DNA of 64,000 nucleotides from Solibacillus sp040274725 (lineage in GTDB: Bacteria > Bacillota > Bacilli > Bacillales_A > Planococcaceae): assembly GCA_040274725.1 (NCBI GenBank), contig JBEMAQ010000008.1:62001-126000 (forward strand), in the 5' to 3' direction. Both the position numbers and the translations under genes were made by a program. Shown in pieces: positions 16,339 to 26,220 of the stretch. The notes under the pieces were generated by a model. It saw nothing but the letters and a program-made list of their open reading frames with translations. It searched no databases and was not told the DNA's origin. Position 1 is the stretch's first letter. Every line of letters begins with the position of its first letter.

Positions 16339-17910
16339 TCACACGCGCTCATGCTGTGTGCGTAGTTCGACACGTCGAATTTTCCCTGATATTGTTTTTG
16401 GCAACTCGTCAATAAATTCAATAATACGTGGATATTTATAAGGAGCCGTTAACTCTTTGACATGATTTTGCAGCTGCTTCATTAGTTCCTGTGACGGCTC
16501 TACACCGTCCTGCAGTACAACATACGCCTTTACGACACTGCCGCGCACCTCGTCTGGACTTGCGACAACCGCACATTCACGTACGATTGGATGCTTTACG
16601 AGTGCATCCTCTACTTCAAATGGTCCAATTGTATAACCAGAGGAAACGATAATATCATCCCCGCGCCCTTCAAACCAAAAATAGCCGTCCTCATCCTTCG
16701 TCGCGCGGTCACCAGTAATATACCACTCACCCCGGTACTGCACGGCTGTACGCTCAGCATCCTTATAATAGCCCTTAAATAAAGCTGGTGTCGATTTATG
16801 AACGGCGATGTCACCAACTTCTCCAACACCAACCGGCTCACCTAGATCATTAATAATGTCCACTAGATTGCCTGGTGTCGGCTTGCCCATTGAGCCAGCA
16901 CGCGGTTCGAGTCCAAGTAACGTCCCAACTAATAATGTATTTTCTGTCTGCCCGTAGCCGTCACGTACTTGTACGTTAAATAGGCGCTTAAAAATATCAA
17001 TGACCTCGCGATTCAAAGGCTCACCCGCCGATACTGCACTACGCAAGTTAGGCAGCTTGTAGTCCGCTAAGTTTTCGGTTTTCGCCAGCATACGATATTC
17101 TGTTGGTGTACAACAGAGTACTTGCACACCTTCACTCGCTAAAATATTCAAATATTCCTTCGGGTCAAATTTACCTTTGTAAACAAAGCCTGTTGCGCCA
17201 CTACCGAGCACCGCTAAAAATGGACTCCAAATCCACTTTTGCCAGCCTGGTGCTGCAGTCGCCCAGACAACATCCCCTTCTTGTACGCCGAGCCATTCAC
17301 TAGCCGTTGTGCGCAGATGCGCATAGCCCCAGCCATGCGAATGAATCGCTGCTTTTGGATTGCCTGTTGTGCCGCTCGTATACGCCAAAAATGCTGTATC
17401 GTCCGATTTCGTTTGTTCACCGGTAAATTGCGCGGACTCACCTTCTGCAAGCTGCATAATCGGTGTCCATTTACCAGTCGCCTCATCTGTTACAAACAGC
17501 TTAATCCCTTGTAAATGTTCTGTATGTTCAAATTCTGCTGTGTAGGCCGCTGCTGTCACAACCGCCTTCACCTCTGCATGTGTGATTCGATAATCAATAT
17601 CCTTTGCCCGCAAAAGTTCCGAGCTTGGGATAATCGTTAACCCTGCCTTTAATGCTGCAATATACGTAACATATGCCTCTAAGGAGCGTGGCAACATTAC
17701 TAATGCAACATCCCCCTTGCGTAAGCCACTTTTTTTCAATACATTCGCAACTTGATTTGCTTTATTTAATAATTCAGCATAACGAATACGCGCGATTTGT
17801 CCGTTTTCTTCCTTAATAACTAACGCAATTTTTTGCGCATCGTGTGCATGCTGTTCAAACTCATTCACAATATTATATTGCTCTGGTGCTATTAATTGAT
17901 GTGTGTTCAT
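16339..17910 (-). CDS. ytcI: Medium-chain acyl-CoA synthetase-like enzyme (ANL superfamily, YtcI type)
   Basis: AMP-forming acid:CoA ligase of about 523 aa. Motifs are complete: P-loop YTSGTTGNPKAAIHSH near 185-200, DGYGQTENTLL near 317 (adenylate binding), WYITGDRATKDEDGYFWFEGR near 404-424 and the C-terminal catalytic lysine in PKTISGKIRRVELR near 508. The start at 17910 follows GGAGG by eight bases. It differs clearly from the AcsA encoded at 39762-41489 and most resembles B. subtilis YtcI and medium-chain acyl-CoA synthetases; the acid used is not known. It is a single-gene unit. Confidence 0.88.
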   Translation of the reverse strand: MNTHQLIAPEQYNIVNEFEQHAHDAQKIALVIKEENGQIARIRYAELLNKANQVANVLKKSGLRKGDVALVMLPRSLEAYVTYIAALKAGLTIIPSSELLRAKDIDYRITHAEVKAVVTAAAYTAEFEHTEHLQGIKLFVTDEATGKWTPIMQLAEGESAQFTGEQTKSDDTAFLAYTSGTTGNPKAAIHSHGWGYAHLRTTASEWLGVQEGDVVWATAAPGWQKWIWSPFLAVLGSGATGFVYKGKFDPKEYLNILASEGVQVLCCTPTEYRMLAKTENLADYKLPNLRSAVSAGEPLNREVIDIFKRLFNVQVRDGYGQTENTLLVGTLLGLEPRAGSMGKPTPGNLVDIINDLGEPVGVGEVGDIAVHKSTPALFKGYYKDAERTAVQYRGEWYITGDRATKDEDGYFWFEGRGDDIIVSSGYTIGPFEVEDALVKHPIVRECAVVASPDEVRGSVVKAYVVLQDGVEPSQELMKQLQNHVKELTAPYKYPRIIEFIDELPKTISGKIRRVELRTQHERV

Positions 17911-18105
17911 CCCTTCAACCTCCACCTATTATTATGACCTAGTAATAGTATAAAGTTTTAATATCCAAATGAACATATGACATTTATCACCATTTTACTA
18001 TAACAAATGTTAAAAGCACAAATAATAATAAGGAAAAAATAACAATTAATAGCTATTATGTGTAATTTCGACCGAAAAATTATTCTAATTAAGTAAAACA
18101 TAAAA

Positions 18106-18133
18106 AAACCTCGGCACATACATGCCGAGGTTT
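18106..18133 (-). terminator. Terminator after the SASP gene
   Basis: AAACCTCGGCA / TGCCGAGGTTT stem with six-base loop and T-rich end on the minus strand, 15 bases past the gene. Confidence 0.9.
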
Positions 18134-18147
18134 CTTTACTTATTTTA

Positions 18148-18357
18148 TTATTGTTGGTTAGAACCGCGTAATTGCTGTTCAGCCATTTGTACAAGGCGCT
18201 TCGTAATTTCGCCTCCAACTGAACCGTTTGCACGAGATGATGCCTCTGCACCTAACTGTACACCAAACTCTTGTGCAATTTCGTATTTCATTTGATCAAG
18301 TGCTTGCTGTGCACCCGGAACACGTAATTTATTTGAGCTGTTGTTGTTTGAACTCAT
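18148..18357 (-). CDS. sspA: Alpha/beta-type small acid-soluble spore protein
   Basis: A 69 aa SASP. Such proteins coat DNA in the dormant spore, switch it to an A-like form and protect it from UV. Visible are the GPR protease site region KYEIAQEFGV (about residues 25-34) and the second conserved block SVGGEITKRLVQMAEQQL (about 47-64). The start is the ATG at 18357 after a strong AGGAGG. It is direct evidence that the organism belongs to an endospore-forming lineage. Expression would be expected from SigG in the forespore; I did not identify the promoter with confidence. Confidence 0.95.
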   Translation of the reverse strand: MSSNNNSSNKLRVPGAQQALDQMKYEIAQEFGVQLGAEASSRANGSVGGEITKRLVQMAEQQLRGSNQQ

Positions 18358-18436
18358 CTCTCTCACCTCCTTGTGACATTAGAATGTGCGGAGGAGAGAG
18401 AGTTCATACGTTTAGAAAAACGGTAAATTGTGCATC

Positions 18437-19648
18437 TTATAGTAAATCAGCGAATTTATCAACTTTCTTTTCCTTTTGAGGGAAAATATAGACTTCGCGG
18501 TTGCGTACCGCACGCTCGATTAGCTCATCAAATTCTGTAAAGCTTTCATAGCGCTGTACCTTATCAAGCTTTGGCTTTGTTTTTGGACTAGCAGGTGTGA
18601 AAATCGTACAGCAATCCTCATACGGCTGAATCGACGTTTCGTACGTACCGATTTCACGTGCAATTTTAATAATATCTAGCTTATCTGCTGCAATGAGTGG
18701 ACGCAAAATTGGCGTGCTTGTCACATCATTAATCGCTGTTAAGCTTTCTAATGTTTGGGACGCAACCTGACCAAGTGACTCACCTGTAATGATCGCCATT
18801 GCACCAATCTCCTCGCGCACCTTATCCGCTACCTTCATCATCATACGACGAGTAGAAGTCATCGTCATATTTTCAGGAACATTATCTTTAACTGCTACTT
18901 GTAATTCAGTAAATGGAATCACATGCATACGCACATTGGCACCGAATCGTGTTAATTCATTAGCTAAATCCTTTACTTTTTGGAGTGCATTATCACTAGT
19001 ATACGGCGGGCTGAAGAAATGAATCGCCTCTAAACGAACGCCGCGCTTCATCATTAAATAACCCGCAACTGGACTATCAATACCACCTGATAGCATAAGC
19101 AGTGATTTACCGTTTGAACCCACTGGCATACCGCCCGCACCTTGTACGACCTGTGCCATCATATAAACAGCATCCTCACGCACCTCAATACGTAGTGCTA
19201 CGTCTGGGTTGCGTACATCTACTTTAATATTCGGGAACTGCGGCAGGATTGTCGCACCCATTTCGCGCTGTAGACCGTGCGAATCGAGTGGGAATTTTTT
19301 ATCTGTACGGCGGACCTCTACTTTAAATGTCATGTCACCCGCATCGCGGTACTGCTCCATAATGTGCAGCGCTAATGCCTTCATCTCATCTAAATCCTTA
19401 CTGCTAGAAGCGACTGGACTAAATGATTGAATCCCAAACACTTTTGGCAGACGCTCCATTAACACATTGTACATTTCTTCGCTCTCAATCGGAATAAACA
19501 TACGATCGCGCTCAGCACGAATTTTTGTTAGGTTGATATCTGAAAATGTATAACGAATATTTTCGCGTAAGCGGTTAATAAAATCTTTTTTATTGCGGCC
19601 TTTTGTTGATAGCTCGCCGTAGCGAATTAATATTTCTTTAAAAATCAT
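18437..19648 (-). CDS. thiI: tRNA 4-thiouridine sulfurtransferase ThiI
   Basis: ThiI adenylates U8 of tRNA and inserts sulfur to make 4-thiouridine; it may also feed thiazole synthesis. The 403 aa protein has an N-terminal ferredoxin-like/THUMP region (about 1-165) and the PP-loop SGGIDSPVAGYLMMKRG near residue 185. It lacks the C-terminal rhodanese domain of the E. coli enzyme, as is usual in Bacillus. Its ATG overlaps the stop of the cysteine desulfurase gene, so sulfur donor and acceptor are translationally coupled. Confidence 0.95.
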   Translation of the reverse strand: MIFKEILIRYGELSTKGRNKKDFINRLRENIRYTFSDINLTKIRAERDRMFIPIESEEMYNVLMERLPKVFGIQSFSPVASSSKDLDEMKALALHIMEQYRDAGDMTFKVEVRRTDKKFPLDSHGLQREMGATILPQFPNIKVDVRNPDVALRIEVREDAVYMMAQVVQGAGGMPVGSNGKSLLMLSGGIDSPVAGYLMMKRGVRLEAIHFFSPPYTSDNALQKVKDLANELTRFGANVRMHVIPFTELQVAVKDNVPENMTMTSTRRMMMKVADKVREEIGAMAIITGESLGQVASQTLESLTAINDVTSTPILRPLIAADKLDIIKIAREIGTYETSIQPYEDCCTIFTPASPKTKPKLDKVQRYESFTEFDELIERAVRNREVYIFPQKEKKVDKFADLL

Positions 19649-20793
19649 TGTATAACTGCTCCTTTTACTTCATTCATTACTTGATTAAATGCTTCCTTAA
19701 AACCTGCGATATCCGCATCCGTTGTTAATGCACCAAAACTTAGACGCAATACACCTTTTTGGAACGCATTCTCTACTTGCAATGCACTCACCACATGGCT
19801 CATCTTCGTTTGTTTGGACGAACAAGCACTTGAAGTCGATACAATAATACCATGCTTTTGCAGCGCATTGATTAAAATTTCACCTTTTAGATCGCGCACG
19901 CTAAATGATAAAATATGCGCCGCGCCTTGCGATGTCGATAAAATATGAACGTGGTGCCCAAACGTGCGCAAAAATGCATGTAAATCGGCTGACCATTTTT
20001 TATAGCTTGCCTGCTTAGTTGCTAAATTTTCCACAGCAATGCGCACAGCCTTTGCAAGTGCGACTGCTTGTGGTACAGCAACCGTACCACTACGTAAACC
20101 GTATTCTTGACCACCACCAACAATAAGCGGTTCAATTTTCATATATTTGCTAAACGCTAAAATACCTGAGCCTTTTAGCGCATGAATTTTATGCCCTGAG
20201 ATGGTTATAATATCCGGACCTGCCTCACCGTTAAAGGCAACAGGTAATTTCCCGAAGCTTTGCACCGCATCTACATGGAATACCGCACGGCTATTCGCAT
20301 GAATAATTTTTGCGGCCTCGGCAATCGGCTGAATCGCACCCATTTCATTATTAACATGCATAATACTTACTAAAATTGTATCTTTACGCACCTTTTCGCG
20401 TAATTCGTCTAGTGAGATTACGCCCGCTGCATCAACGGATAAATAATCGACTTCAAAGCCTTCCGTTGCTAAGCGTTTCACCGCCTCAAGTACAGCCGGA
20501 TGCTCAATTTCTGTCGTAATGATATGCTTGCCTTTATGCGTGCTCGTTTTGGCGATACCAAAGATTGCAAAATTATTCGATTCTGAGCCGCCTGATGTAA
20601 AAATCACATTTTTTTCTTCTGTTTTTAACACATCGGCAATTTGCCCTCGTGCACGCGCGAGTAGCGTATTTGCCTCAACGCCTGCTACATGGATGCTCGC
20701 TGGGTTTGCATAGTATAATTCATTTACTTGTAAAAATGTATCCAGCACTTCTTTCAGTGGCTTCGTTGTTGCACTATTATCAAGATAAATCAT
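19645..20793 (-). CDS. nifZ: Cysteine desulfurase dedicated to ThiI (NifZ/IscS family)
   Basis: PLP enzyme of about 382 aa that takes sulfur from cysteine as an enzyme persulfide. The PLP lysine is in SGHKIHALKG near 202 and the persulfide cysteine is in STSSACSSK near 324; EIEHPAVLEAV near 100 carries the cofactor-stacking histidine. The start at 20793 (MIYLDNSATT) follows AGAAGG. It is directly upstream of and overlaps thiI, the same pair as B. subtilis nifZ-thiI, where NifZ is the ThiI-specific donor. A conserved-looking hairpin lies 30 bases before the start. Confidence 0.94.
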   Translation of the reverse strand: MIYLDNSATTKPLKEVLDTFLQVNELYYANPASIHVAGVEANTLLARARGQIADVLKTEEKNVIFTSGGSESNNFAIFGIAKTSTHKGKHIITTEIEHPAVLEAVKRLATEGFEVDYLSVDAAGVISLDELREKVRKDTILVSIMHVNNEMGAIQPIAEAAKIIHANSRAVFHVDAVQSFGKLPVAFNGEAGPDIITISGHKIHALKGSGILAFSKYMKIEPLIVGGGQEYGLRSGTVAVPQAVALAKAVRIAVENLATKQASYKKWSADLHAFLRTFGHHVHILSTSQGAAHILSFSVRDLKGEILINALQKHGIIVSTSSACSSKQTKMSHVVSALQVENAFQKGVLRLSFGALTTDADIAGFKEAFNQVMNEVKGAVIQ

Positions 20794-20822
20794 ATTTTCA
20801 ACCTTCTTTAATTTCGATTCAT

Positions 20823-20863
20823 TAGAAAACCACCCGCACAAGTGCTAGGTGGTCAGTTTTCTA
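20823..20863 (-). other. Hairpin between ezrA and nifZ (related to 13972-14005)
   Basis: TAGAAAACCACC / GGTGGTCAGTTTTCTA stem (three-base bulge) with loop CGCACAAGTGCTA. It starts 46 bases after the ezrA stop and ends 30 bases before the nifZ start. The T-run expected of a terminator is absent. Stem and loop (AGAAAACC...CGC..ACAAGT) match the tpx-ytxK hairpin. Confidence 0.6.
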
Positions 20864-20908
20864 TTATTTCATTATAACGCTTCTACGTAAAACATGTAAC
20901 CGTTCTGC

Positions 20909-22615
20909 TTATGATTTTATCATCAGCTGTTCTTGTACTAATAGTCCAATGCGATCAATAGCACTTGGGTCAATTAGTTGGACCGCTTTTGCTGCATTCT
21001 CTAATGCTTTTGCGTAGCGATGGTGATTGAATGCACCTTCCGCTTCTAACAATAGCTCATGCACTTTTGGATTCGTTGCACGGTAACGGTTGCCGAACTG
21101 AATCAAGCGTTCAATAATCATCACATTTTCAATCATTTCAATGACATGTGCGCTCGTGTCCTCAATGCACCTTTTCGCTGAAAGTAAATTTGCGTTCACA
21201 AGTTCCATATTCAGTGGCACTTCCTGCAAGCTTTGCATCACGACAAAAATACGCTCCTCAGCTTCCTCTAGGCGTGCATCTGTTTCTTCTGGAACACCGG
21301 GCATATTCGCCTTATTTAACTGACGGTCCGTTTTTTGTAATAAACGCTTTAAGTTTTCAAGCTCGGAGCGTGCTTTATTTTCATCAATACGCAGGTTTTT
21401 CATACTATTTGAGAAGCGCTCTTGCTCCTCCTGAATGCGCTCAAGCTCTTCTGTAATTTCTTCAAGCTCCTCTTGCAAGCTTGAATACGCAGACTTCTCC
21501 TCGTACACGCGATTAGATAAAAGCTCGTAGCGACGTTGAATGACTTCTAATTTCTTTAATGCCACTTTCGGAATGTCCGCCTCATGTTCTGTTAAGCGGT
21601 AGCTATGCTGCACATACGCCGCCTCATCACTAACATCCCTCGTCATACGCATCACGTCGGTAATGGCTGAATAGAAGCCATGACAATGACGGTCCACATA
21701 CTTTTTTGCCATTACTTCTTTTTCAAGTAAATCGTAGAAATTATCAATTTCGTCATTGATTTCTTGAATGCGTGGACCAACGGATTGCAATTCGAGTGAC
21801 GCAATTTGCTCTTTTAATGTATCCAATTCATTTTCAAGCGCATCTAGATATTCTGTCAGTTCTAAATGGCGTAAGTAATATCTTTGCTCTTCCATTTCCC
21901 GCTGACCATTCCGTAGTTCATGAATCGCTGTTGGAATCTTTGCCTGAATATCCGTTAAAATTGTCGGCACTTCATTTAACAGTGCAAAAATGATTTGTGC
22001 CTCTGCATTTAGCTGCAACACAACTTCACGTGCCTGTAAATAGTTCCCGTCCTCTGTTAGTTGATTAAACTCCTCAAACTTTGGTGAAAATTGCTCGATT
22101 TTTTGTTCAAGCGCTGCTAAAGCTGGACCAAATGAATGCTGATGTGCCAAAATCGTTTTGCGTGCAGAGCGATAATATTCCTTCAGCTGCTCGACCTCGA
22201 TGCGATTTTTCTCCTCGCTTCCGATTAACTCGTCTAGCTCCGCTAAAATATCAACACGTGTTTGCTCACATTTTTCGAGAATTCCTTCAATTGCGCCTTC
22301 TGTTTGAGAGGCTTTTTTGAACTTAAAGCGATCTATGTACTCCTCAGCGTCAAGCAGCATCGCATCAACAGCTGGTCCGTGTACATCTACCACCTCATCC
22401 CAACGACCACGCCAGTCCTCAAATAGTTCCTCTGTTTGACCGTTCATATTTAAAGCCTTTACTTTCGTCAACTCTTCAAATATAGGATAATTTCGAATTT
22501 GATTTTTTTCGTTTTCCAATCGCCCTATTTCAGCAATATGCTTACGTCTTACAACCATACCCGCAACCAATAATGCTAATAGTATGACGACAACAATGAT
22601 GATATAATTTATCAT
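20909..22615 (-). CDS. ezrA: Septation ring formation regulator EzrA
   Basis: EzrA is a membrane-anchored regulator of FtsZ that prevents extra Z-rings at the cell poles and links division to cell wall synthesis. The 568 aa protein has the typical layout: one N-terminal membrane segment (about 4-22) with the rest in the cytoplasm as long spectrin-like coiled coils rich in Glu, Lys, Leu and Gln. The family block NYPIFEELTKVKALNMNGQT occurs at about 42-61. It is restricted to low-GC Gram-positives. It is divergent from hisJ. Confidence 0.95.
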   Translation of the reverse strand: MINYIIIVVVILLALLVAGMVVRRKHIAEIGRLENEKNQIRNYPIFEELTKVKALNMNGQTEELFEDWRGRWDEVVDVHGPAVDAMLLDAEEYIDRFKFKKASQTEGAIEGILEKCEQTRVDILAELDELIGSEEKNRIEVEQLKEYYRSARKTILAHQHSFGPALAALEQKIEQFSPKFEEFNQLTEDGNYLQAREVVLQLNAEAQIIFALLNEVPTILTDIQAKIPTAIHELRNGQREMEEQRYYLRHLELTEYLDALENELDTLKEQIASLELQSVGPRIQEINDEIDNFYDLLEKEVMAKKYVDRHCHGFYSAITDVMRMTRDVSDEAAYVQHSYRLTEHEADIPKVALKKLEVIQRRYELLSNRVYEEKSAYSSLQEELEEITEELERIQEEQERFSNSMKNLRIDENKARSELENLKRLLQKTDRQLNKANMPGVPEETDARLEEAEERIFVVMQSLQEVPLNMELVNANLLSAKRCIEDTSAHVIEMIENVMIIERLIQFGNRYRATNPKVHELLLEAEGAFNHHRYAKALENAAKAVQLIDPSAIDRIGLLVQEQLMIKS

Positions 22616-22755
22616 TGTAAGCCCCCTACTCCAATATAAATCTATGAATTGGCTATATATATAGCTCTAATCATATCATGTTTTCGAATTTTTGTTGCAA
22701 TATTTACAAGTTTTTTGGTGATTTAAACAATACCTTACTAAAGGAGTACGTTTTA

Positions 22756-23547
22756 ATGAAAATAGACGGTCATATTCATTCACCATACTGTCCTCATGGC
22801 TCTACGGATTCATTTGAGCAGTATATCGAAAAAGCGATTGCGAATCAGTTCACAGCCATTACATTTACGGAGCATGCCCCACTTCCAGCTGGCTTTATCG
22901 ATCCAACACCAGACCAGGATAGCGGCATGAAGCCTGCGTATTTAATGGACTACATTCGAGATTTACAATCACTGAAGGAAAAATATAAAGAACAAATCGA
23001 TATTCGCATCGGCTTAGAAATCGATTTCATCATTGGGTTTGAACTACAAACAACAGCATTTTTAAATGAGATAGGGCCTTACTTAGATGATGCTATTTTA
23101 TCGGTGCATTTTCTAAAGCATGGAAATACATATTGCTGCATCGATTTTTCAGATGATGTCTATTTACAATTTGCTAAACAAGTTGGTGGGATAAATACAC
23201 TTTATAATCTGTATTACGACACGGTGCGCCGCTCTGTCGAAGTAGACCTCGGCCCTTACAAGCCAAAGCGTATCGGGCACCCAACACTTGTCCATAAATT
23301 TCAATTAGCGCATAATGAACCAATAGATGATACTACACAAATCAAAGAGCTTCTTTTATTTATGAAGCAGGCTGGCTATGCGCTCGATGCGAATAGCGCC
23401 GGACTGAGCAAGCCTTTGTGCCGCGAACCGTATCCACCACTGGAATGGATTGAATTTTCGAAAGAGATTGCTTTACCAATCGTTTTCGGCTCAGACGCGC
23501 ATACCGCACAGGATTTACATCAGCACTATAATGTTATCTTCCCATAA
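22756..23547 (+). CDS. hisJ: Histidinol-phosphatase, PHP family (HisJ/HisK)
   Basis: PHP-domain phosphatase, about 263 aa, expected to dephosphorylate L-histidinol phosphate in histidine synthesis. PHP metal-binding motifs are intact: DGHIHSPYCPHGS at the N terminus, FTEHAPLP near 38, HFLKHG near 120, KPKRIGHPTL near 175 and FGSDAH near 248. The ATG at 22756 is preceded by AAGGAG. No other his genes are nearby, as in B. subtilis, where this gene is also separate and lies beside ezrA. Confidence 0.92.
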   Translation: MKIDGHIHSPYCPHGSTDSFEQYIEKAIANQFTAITFTEHAPLPAGFIDPTPDQDSGMKPAYLMDYIRDLQSLKEKYKEQIDIRIGLEIDFIIGFELQTTAFLNEIGPYLDDAILSVHFLKHGNTYCCIDFSDDVYLQFAKQVGGINTLYNLYYDTVRRSVEVDLGPYKPKRIGHPTLVHKFQLAHNEPIDDTTQIKELLLFMKQAGYALDANSAGLSKPLCREPYPPLEWIEFSKEIALPIVFGSDAHTAQDLHQHYNVIFP

Positions 23548-23575
23548 TTTACAAATTTCTAACGGAGGTTTTACG

Positions 23576-24058
23576 ATGTTTACAAAAATTAATTACGACG
23601 GTCCGATCGCCGCACAATATACCGCACTTTCCAAACAACTAGACGCATTACTTGCCTGTGAGACAAATACTGTTTCAAACTTAAGTAACGCCTCTGCACT
23701 GCTTAACCAATTTCTAACGGATATTAACTGGGTCGGCTTTTATTGGATGAAAAACGGTCAGCTTATCCTTGGTCCATTCCAAGGCTTACCTGCGTGCTTC
23801 TCAATCCCTGTAGGACGCGGTGTATGCGGGACAGCTGTCGCTGAAAAACGCACAATGCTCGTTGAGGATGTCCACGCTTTTCCAGGCCATATTGCCTGTG
23901 ACGCAGCATCGAAATCAGAAATCGTTATCCCGCTTATAAAGGACGGCGAAGTGATCGGTGTGCTTGATATCGATAGCCCATTAAAAGGCCGCTTCACAAC
24001 AGACGACCAGCAAGGTTTAGAACAATTTGTCGAGACGTTATTAAAACATATTTACTAA
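23576..24058 (+). CDS. ytsP: GAF-domain free methionine-(R)-sulfoxide reductase (YtsP)
   Basis: A 160 aa single GAF domain of the fRMsr family, which reduces free methionine-R-sulfoxide. The three conserved cysteines are seen in order in LPACFSIPVGRGVCGTAV and GHIACDAASKSEIVIP, at about residues 81, 91 and 115. ATG with GGAGG nine bases upstream. It follows hisJ by 28 bases and is probably cotranscribed. Synteny with B. subtilis ytsP upstream of the GGDEF gene and rpsD is kept. Confidence 0.92.
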   Translation: MFTKINYDGPIAAQYTALSKQLDALLACETNTVSNLSNASALLNQFLTDINWVGFYWMKNGQLILGPFQGLPACFSIPVGRGVCGTAVAEKRTMLVEDVHAFPGHIACDAASKSEIVIPLIKDGEVIGVLDIDSPLKGRFTTDDQQGLEQFVETLLKHIY

Positions 24059-24098
24059 GAAACACCAAATCGTTATTTTCTCATCTCTCTTAACATAT

Positions 24099-24134
24099 AA
24101 AAGGACTTACCCGAAAATCCGGGTAAATCCTTTT
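24099..24134. terminator. Bidirectional terminator between ytsP and the GGDEF gene
   Basis: AAAAGGACTTACCCG / CCGGGTAAATCCTTTT stem with small loop and T/A tails on both sides, between convergent genes. Confidence 0.87.
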
Positions 24135-25998
24135 ATATTTGGAGCTGCATCGAGTCATCAAATAAGATCACCTGATTTTTCCCATTGCGCTTCGCATGAT
24201 AGAGTGCTGTATCTGCTTGTAAAAAAATATGTTGAAATTCCGGACGTGCAATGGTAGTCCATGTAATCAATCCTGCTGAAACCGTGATTTTTGGATTCGT
24301 CGCTCCTGGTGCTGCATCGACGATTTGCTGCGCAATTAGCGCCGCTTCTTCCTTTTGAATATTTGGAATATAAACCGCTAACTCTTCTCCACCCCAGCGC
24401 GCACAAATACCGCGTGTTCCAATCAGCTGGCGAAGTAGTGCCCCCATTTGCATAAGCACTTCATCACCAATTTGATGTCCGTATGTGTCATTCACCTTTT
24501 TAAAATTATCAATATCAATCAGTAAGAACATGCCCGAATCATCGTTTTTCAACGACTGCTCAACATAATTATCCGAATAACTACGCGCATAAAGCTTTGT
24601 TAAATGATCGCAGTCGACCATTTCTTGTAACTTACTACGCAAAATAGAGTTAGCAATTGCTAAGGAAGAATGGTGAATAAGTGATTGCATTAATTTAAAG
24701 CTATCAAAAGAAAAGAAGTATGGATCTTTGTGCAGCACAATGCTAAATCCTGTAATACGCTCCTCAACTAGCATCGGAATCGCCATAATCGATTTAAATT
24801 CAACTTCTTCTGCAATGAGACGACTAAAATCGGCAATAAATAACGGATCATGCGTCCCTTTAAAATGCTTCTTGACTTGCTCGATATAAATCTGACTTAC
24901 CGGCTCATTAAATAATGGTGTACTTGCCTCAGTTAATTCAAATTCTTCATCGTTTTTAAACATGAAGCATAATTCCATCGGCTGGAAAGACTTCATTAGC
25001 TGCTTTTTTAAATAAAGCAACATCTCGTTAATGTCTAAGTTCATATTTAAGCGATGGGATGTTTCATTAATGAGCTGCAAATCACTCACAAGGCGGTGCG
25101 ATTGATGATAAAGCTTCGCATTTTCTAACGCATTTCCCGATGCTTGCGCTAGCATACGAATAAAATCAATTTGTGCATCTAAATAGACATGTGAAGCAAG
25201 TGCACGCACTTGCAAAATTCCATAAATCGCTTGTCGTCCTTTAATTGGTGCGTTCAGTAGCTGGCAATCTAGGTCTTCTGCATACTCCGTCGTAATGTCT
25301 CCGGATACGAATGCTTCGATTGTTGAAGGGCGCTCTGATAAATAATCAAATGGCTTAATTTGCACACGTGTTTGACGATCTTGATCATTGGATAAAATCA
25401 GCTCTACCTGCAAATTCGGGAAATTATGTTGTATTGTTAATAAGACATTTTCCAAAATTAAATCAATATCCATCGTCGAGTGAAATAAATCGGTCATATT
25501 ATATAGCTTGCGATATTGCATTTCATTTAAGCGTGCATCTAAATTTTCAAACACAAACCCAAATGTTTCTGTAAGTACTTCTTCAAACTCGCCTACACAT
25601 GCCGATTCAACTAATTGTTTAAATGCGATTGTTGAATGAAGTAAAATGACGCCTTTTGGCTGTTTTTCGCTATTTTGCAGAAGAATCATATGAGAAAATG
25701 CTGTAAATCCTACGTTCTCCTGTAAAAGGCTTGGCACCTCTACAATGTTTTGCGTCTCAAAATAAGCGTTCAGCTCAGCCCATGATGGCAATTTGTTTTC
25801 ACTCTCCGTTGAAAGTGGCTTCAATACACCCTTTTTAACTAACAAAAAACAACATTTTTCAATACCGAAATGTTGCTGCAAGTGCTGTTTAAACAAGACA
25901 AAATATTCATCTAAGCTATTCAATTGTTTTAATGATGTTACACAAAGACTTAATACATCAGATTTGAATTTCATAATCGTCTGCTGATTCTCTATCAT
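24133..25998 (-). CDS. GAF-GGDEF diguanylate cyclase, cytoplasmic
   Basis: A 621 aa signalling protein with two GAF-like regions (about 20-150 and 160-290, then a third weaker one 300-430) and a C-terminal GGDEF domain (about 455-615). The active site reads RWGGEELAVYIP, a GGEEL variant compatible with cyclase activity; FLLIDIDNFKKVNDTYGHQIGDEVL is fully conserved. I did not see an EAL domain or membrane segments, so it is a soluble sensor. It would make cyclic di-GMP in response to an unknown GAF ligand. It takes the position of B. subtilis ytrP, upstream of rpsD. The ATG at 25998 follows AAAGGTG. Confidence 0.9.
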   Translation of the reverse strand: MIENQQTIMKFKSDVLSLCVTSLKQLNSLDEYFVLFKQHLQQHFGIEKCCFLLVKKGVLKPLSTESENKLPSWAELNAYFETQNIVEVPSLLQENVGFTAFSHMILLQNSEKQPKGVILLHSTIAFKQLVESACVGEFEEVLTETFGFVFENLDARLNEMQYRKLYNMTDLFHSTMDIDLILENVLLTIQHNFPNLQVELILSNDQDRQTRVQIKPFDYLSERPSTIEAFVSGDITTEYAEDLDCQLLNAPIKGRQAIYGILQVRALASHVYLDAQIDFIRMLAQASGNALENAKLYHQSHRLVSDLQLINETSHRLNMNLDINEMLLYLKKQLMKSFQPMELCFMFKNDEEFELTEASTPLFNEPVSQIYIEQVKKHFKGTHDPLFIADFSRLIAEEVEFKSIMAIPMLVEERITGFSIVLHKDPYFFSFDSFKLMQSLIHHSSLAIANSILRSKLQEMVDCDHLTKLYARSYSDNYVEQSLKNDDSGMFLLIDIDNFKKVNDTYGHQIGDEVLMQMGALLRQLIGTRGICARWGGEELAVYIPNIQKEEAALIAQQIVDAAPGATNPKITVSAGLITWTTIARPEFQHIFLQADTALYHAKRNGKNQVILFDDSMQLQI

Positions 25999-26220
25999 TA
26001 AATCACCTTTTCTTTCAACTAAAAACGATTCATTTACTACATATTATAGACATAATTATACACTTTTTATGTCTATTTGACTATAAAATTATATCTTTTT
26101 TCTAAAAACTTCATTTATAAAATTCAATTTAACGAAAATTACACAACAGGTCATTTTTTCATTATATATTTTACATTTAAATCCACAAAACAGATTCATT
26201 CGTATTAACAATCTTACATC

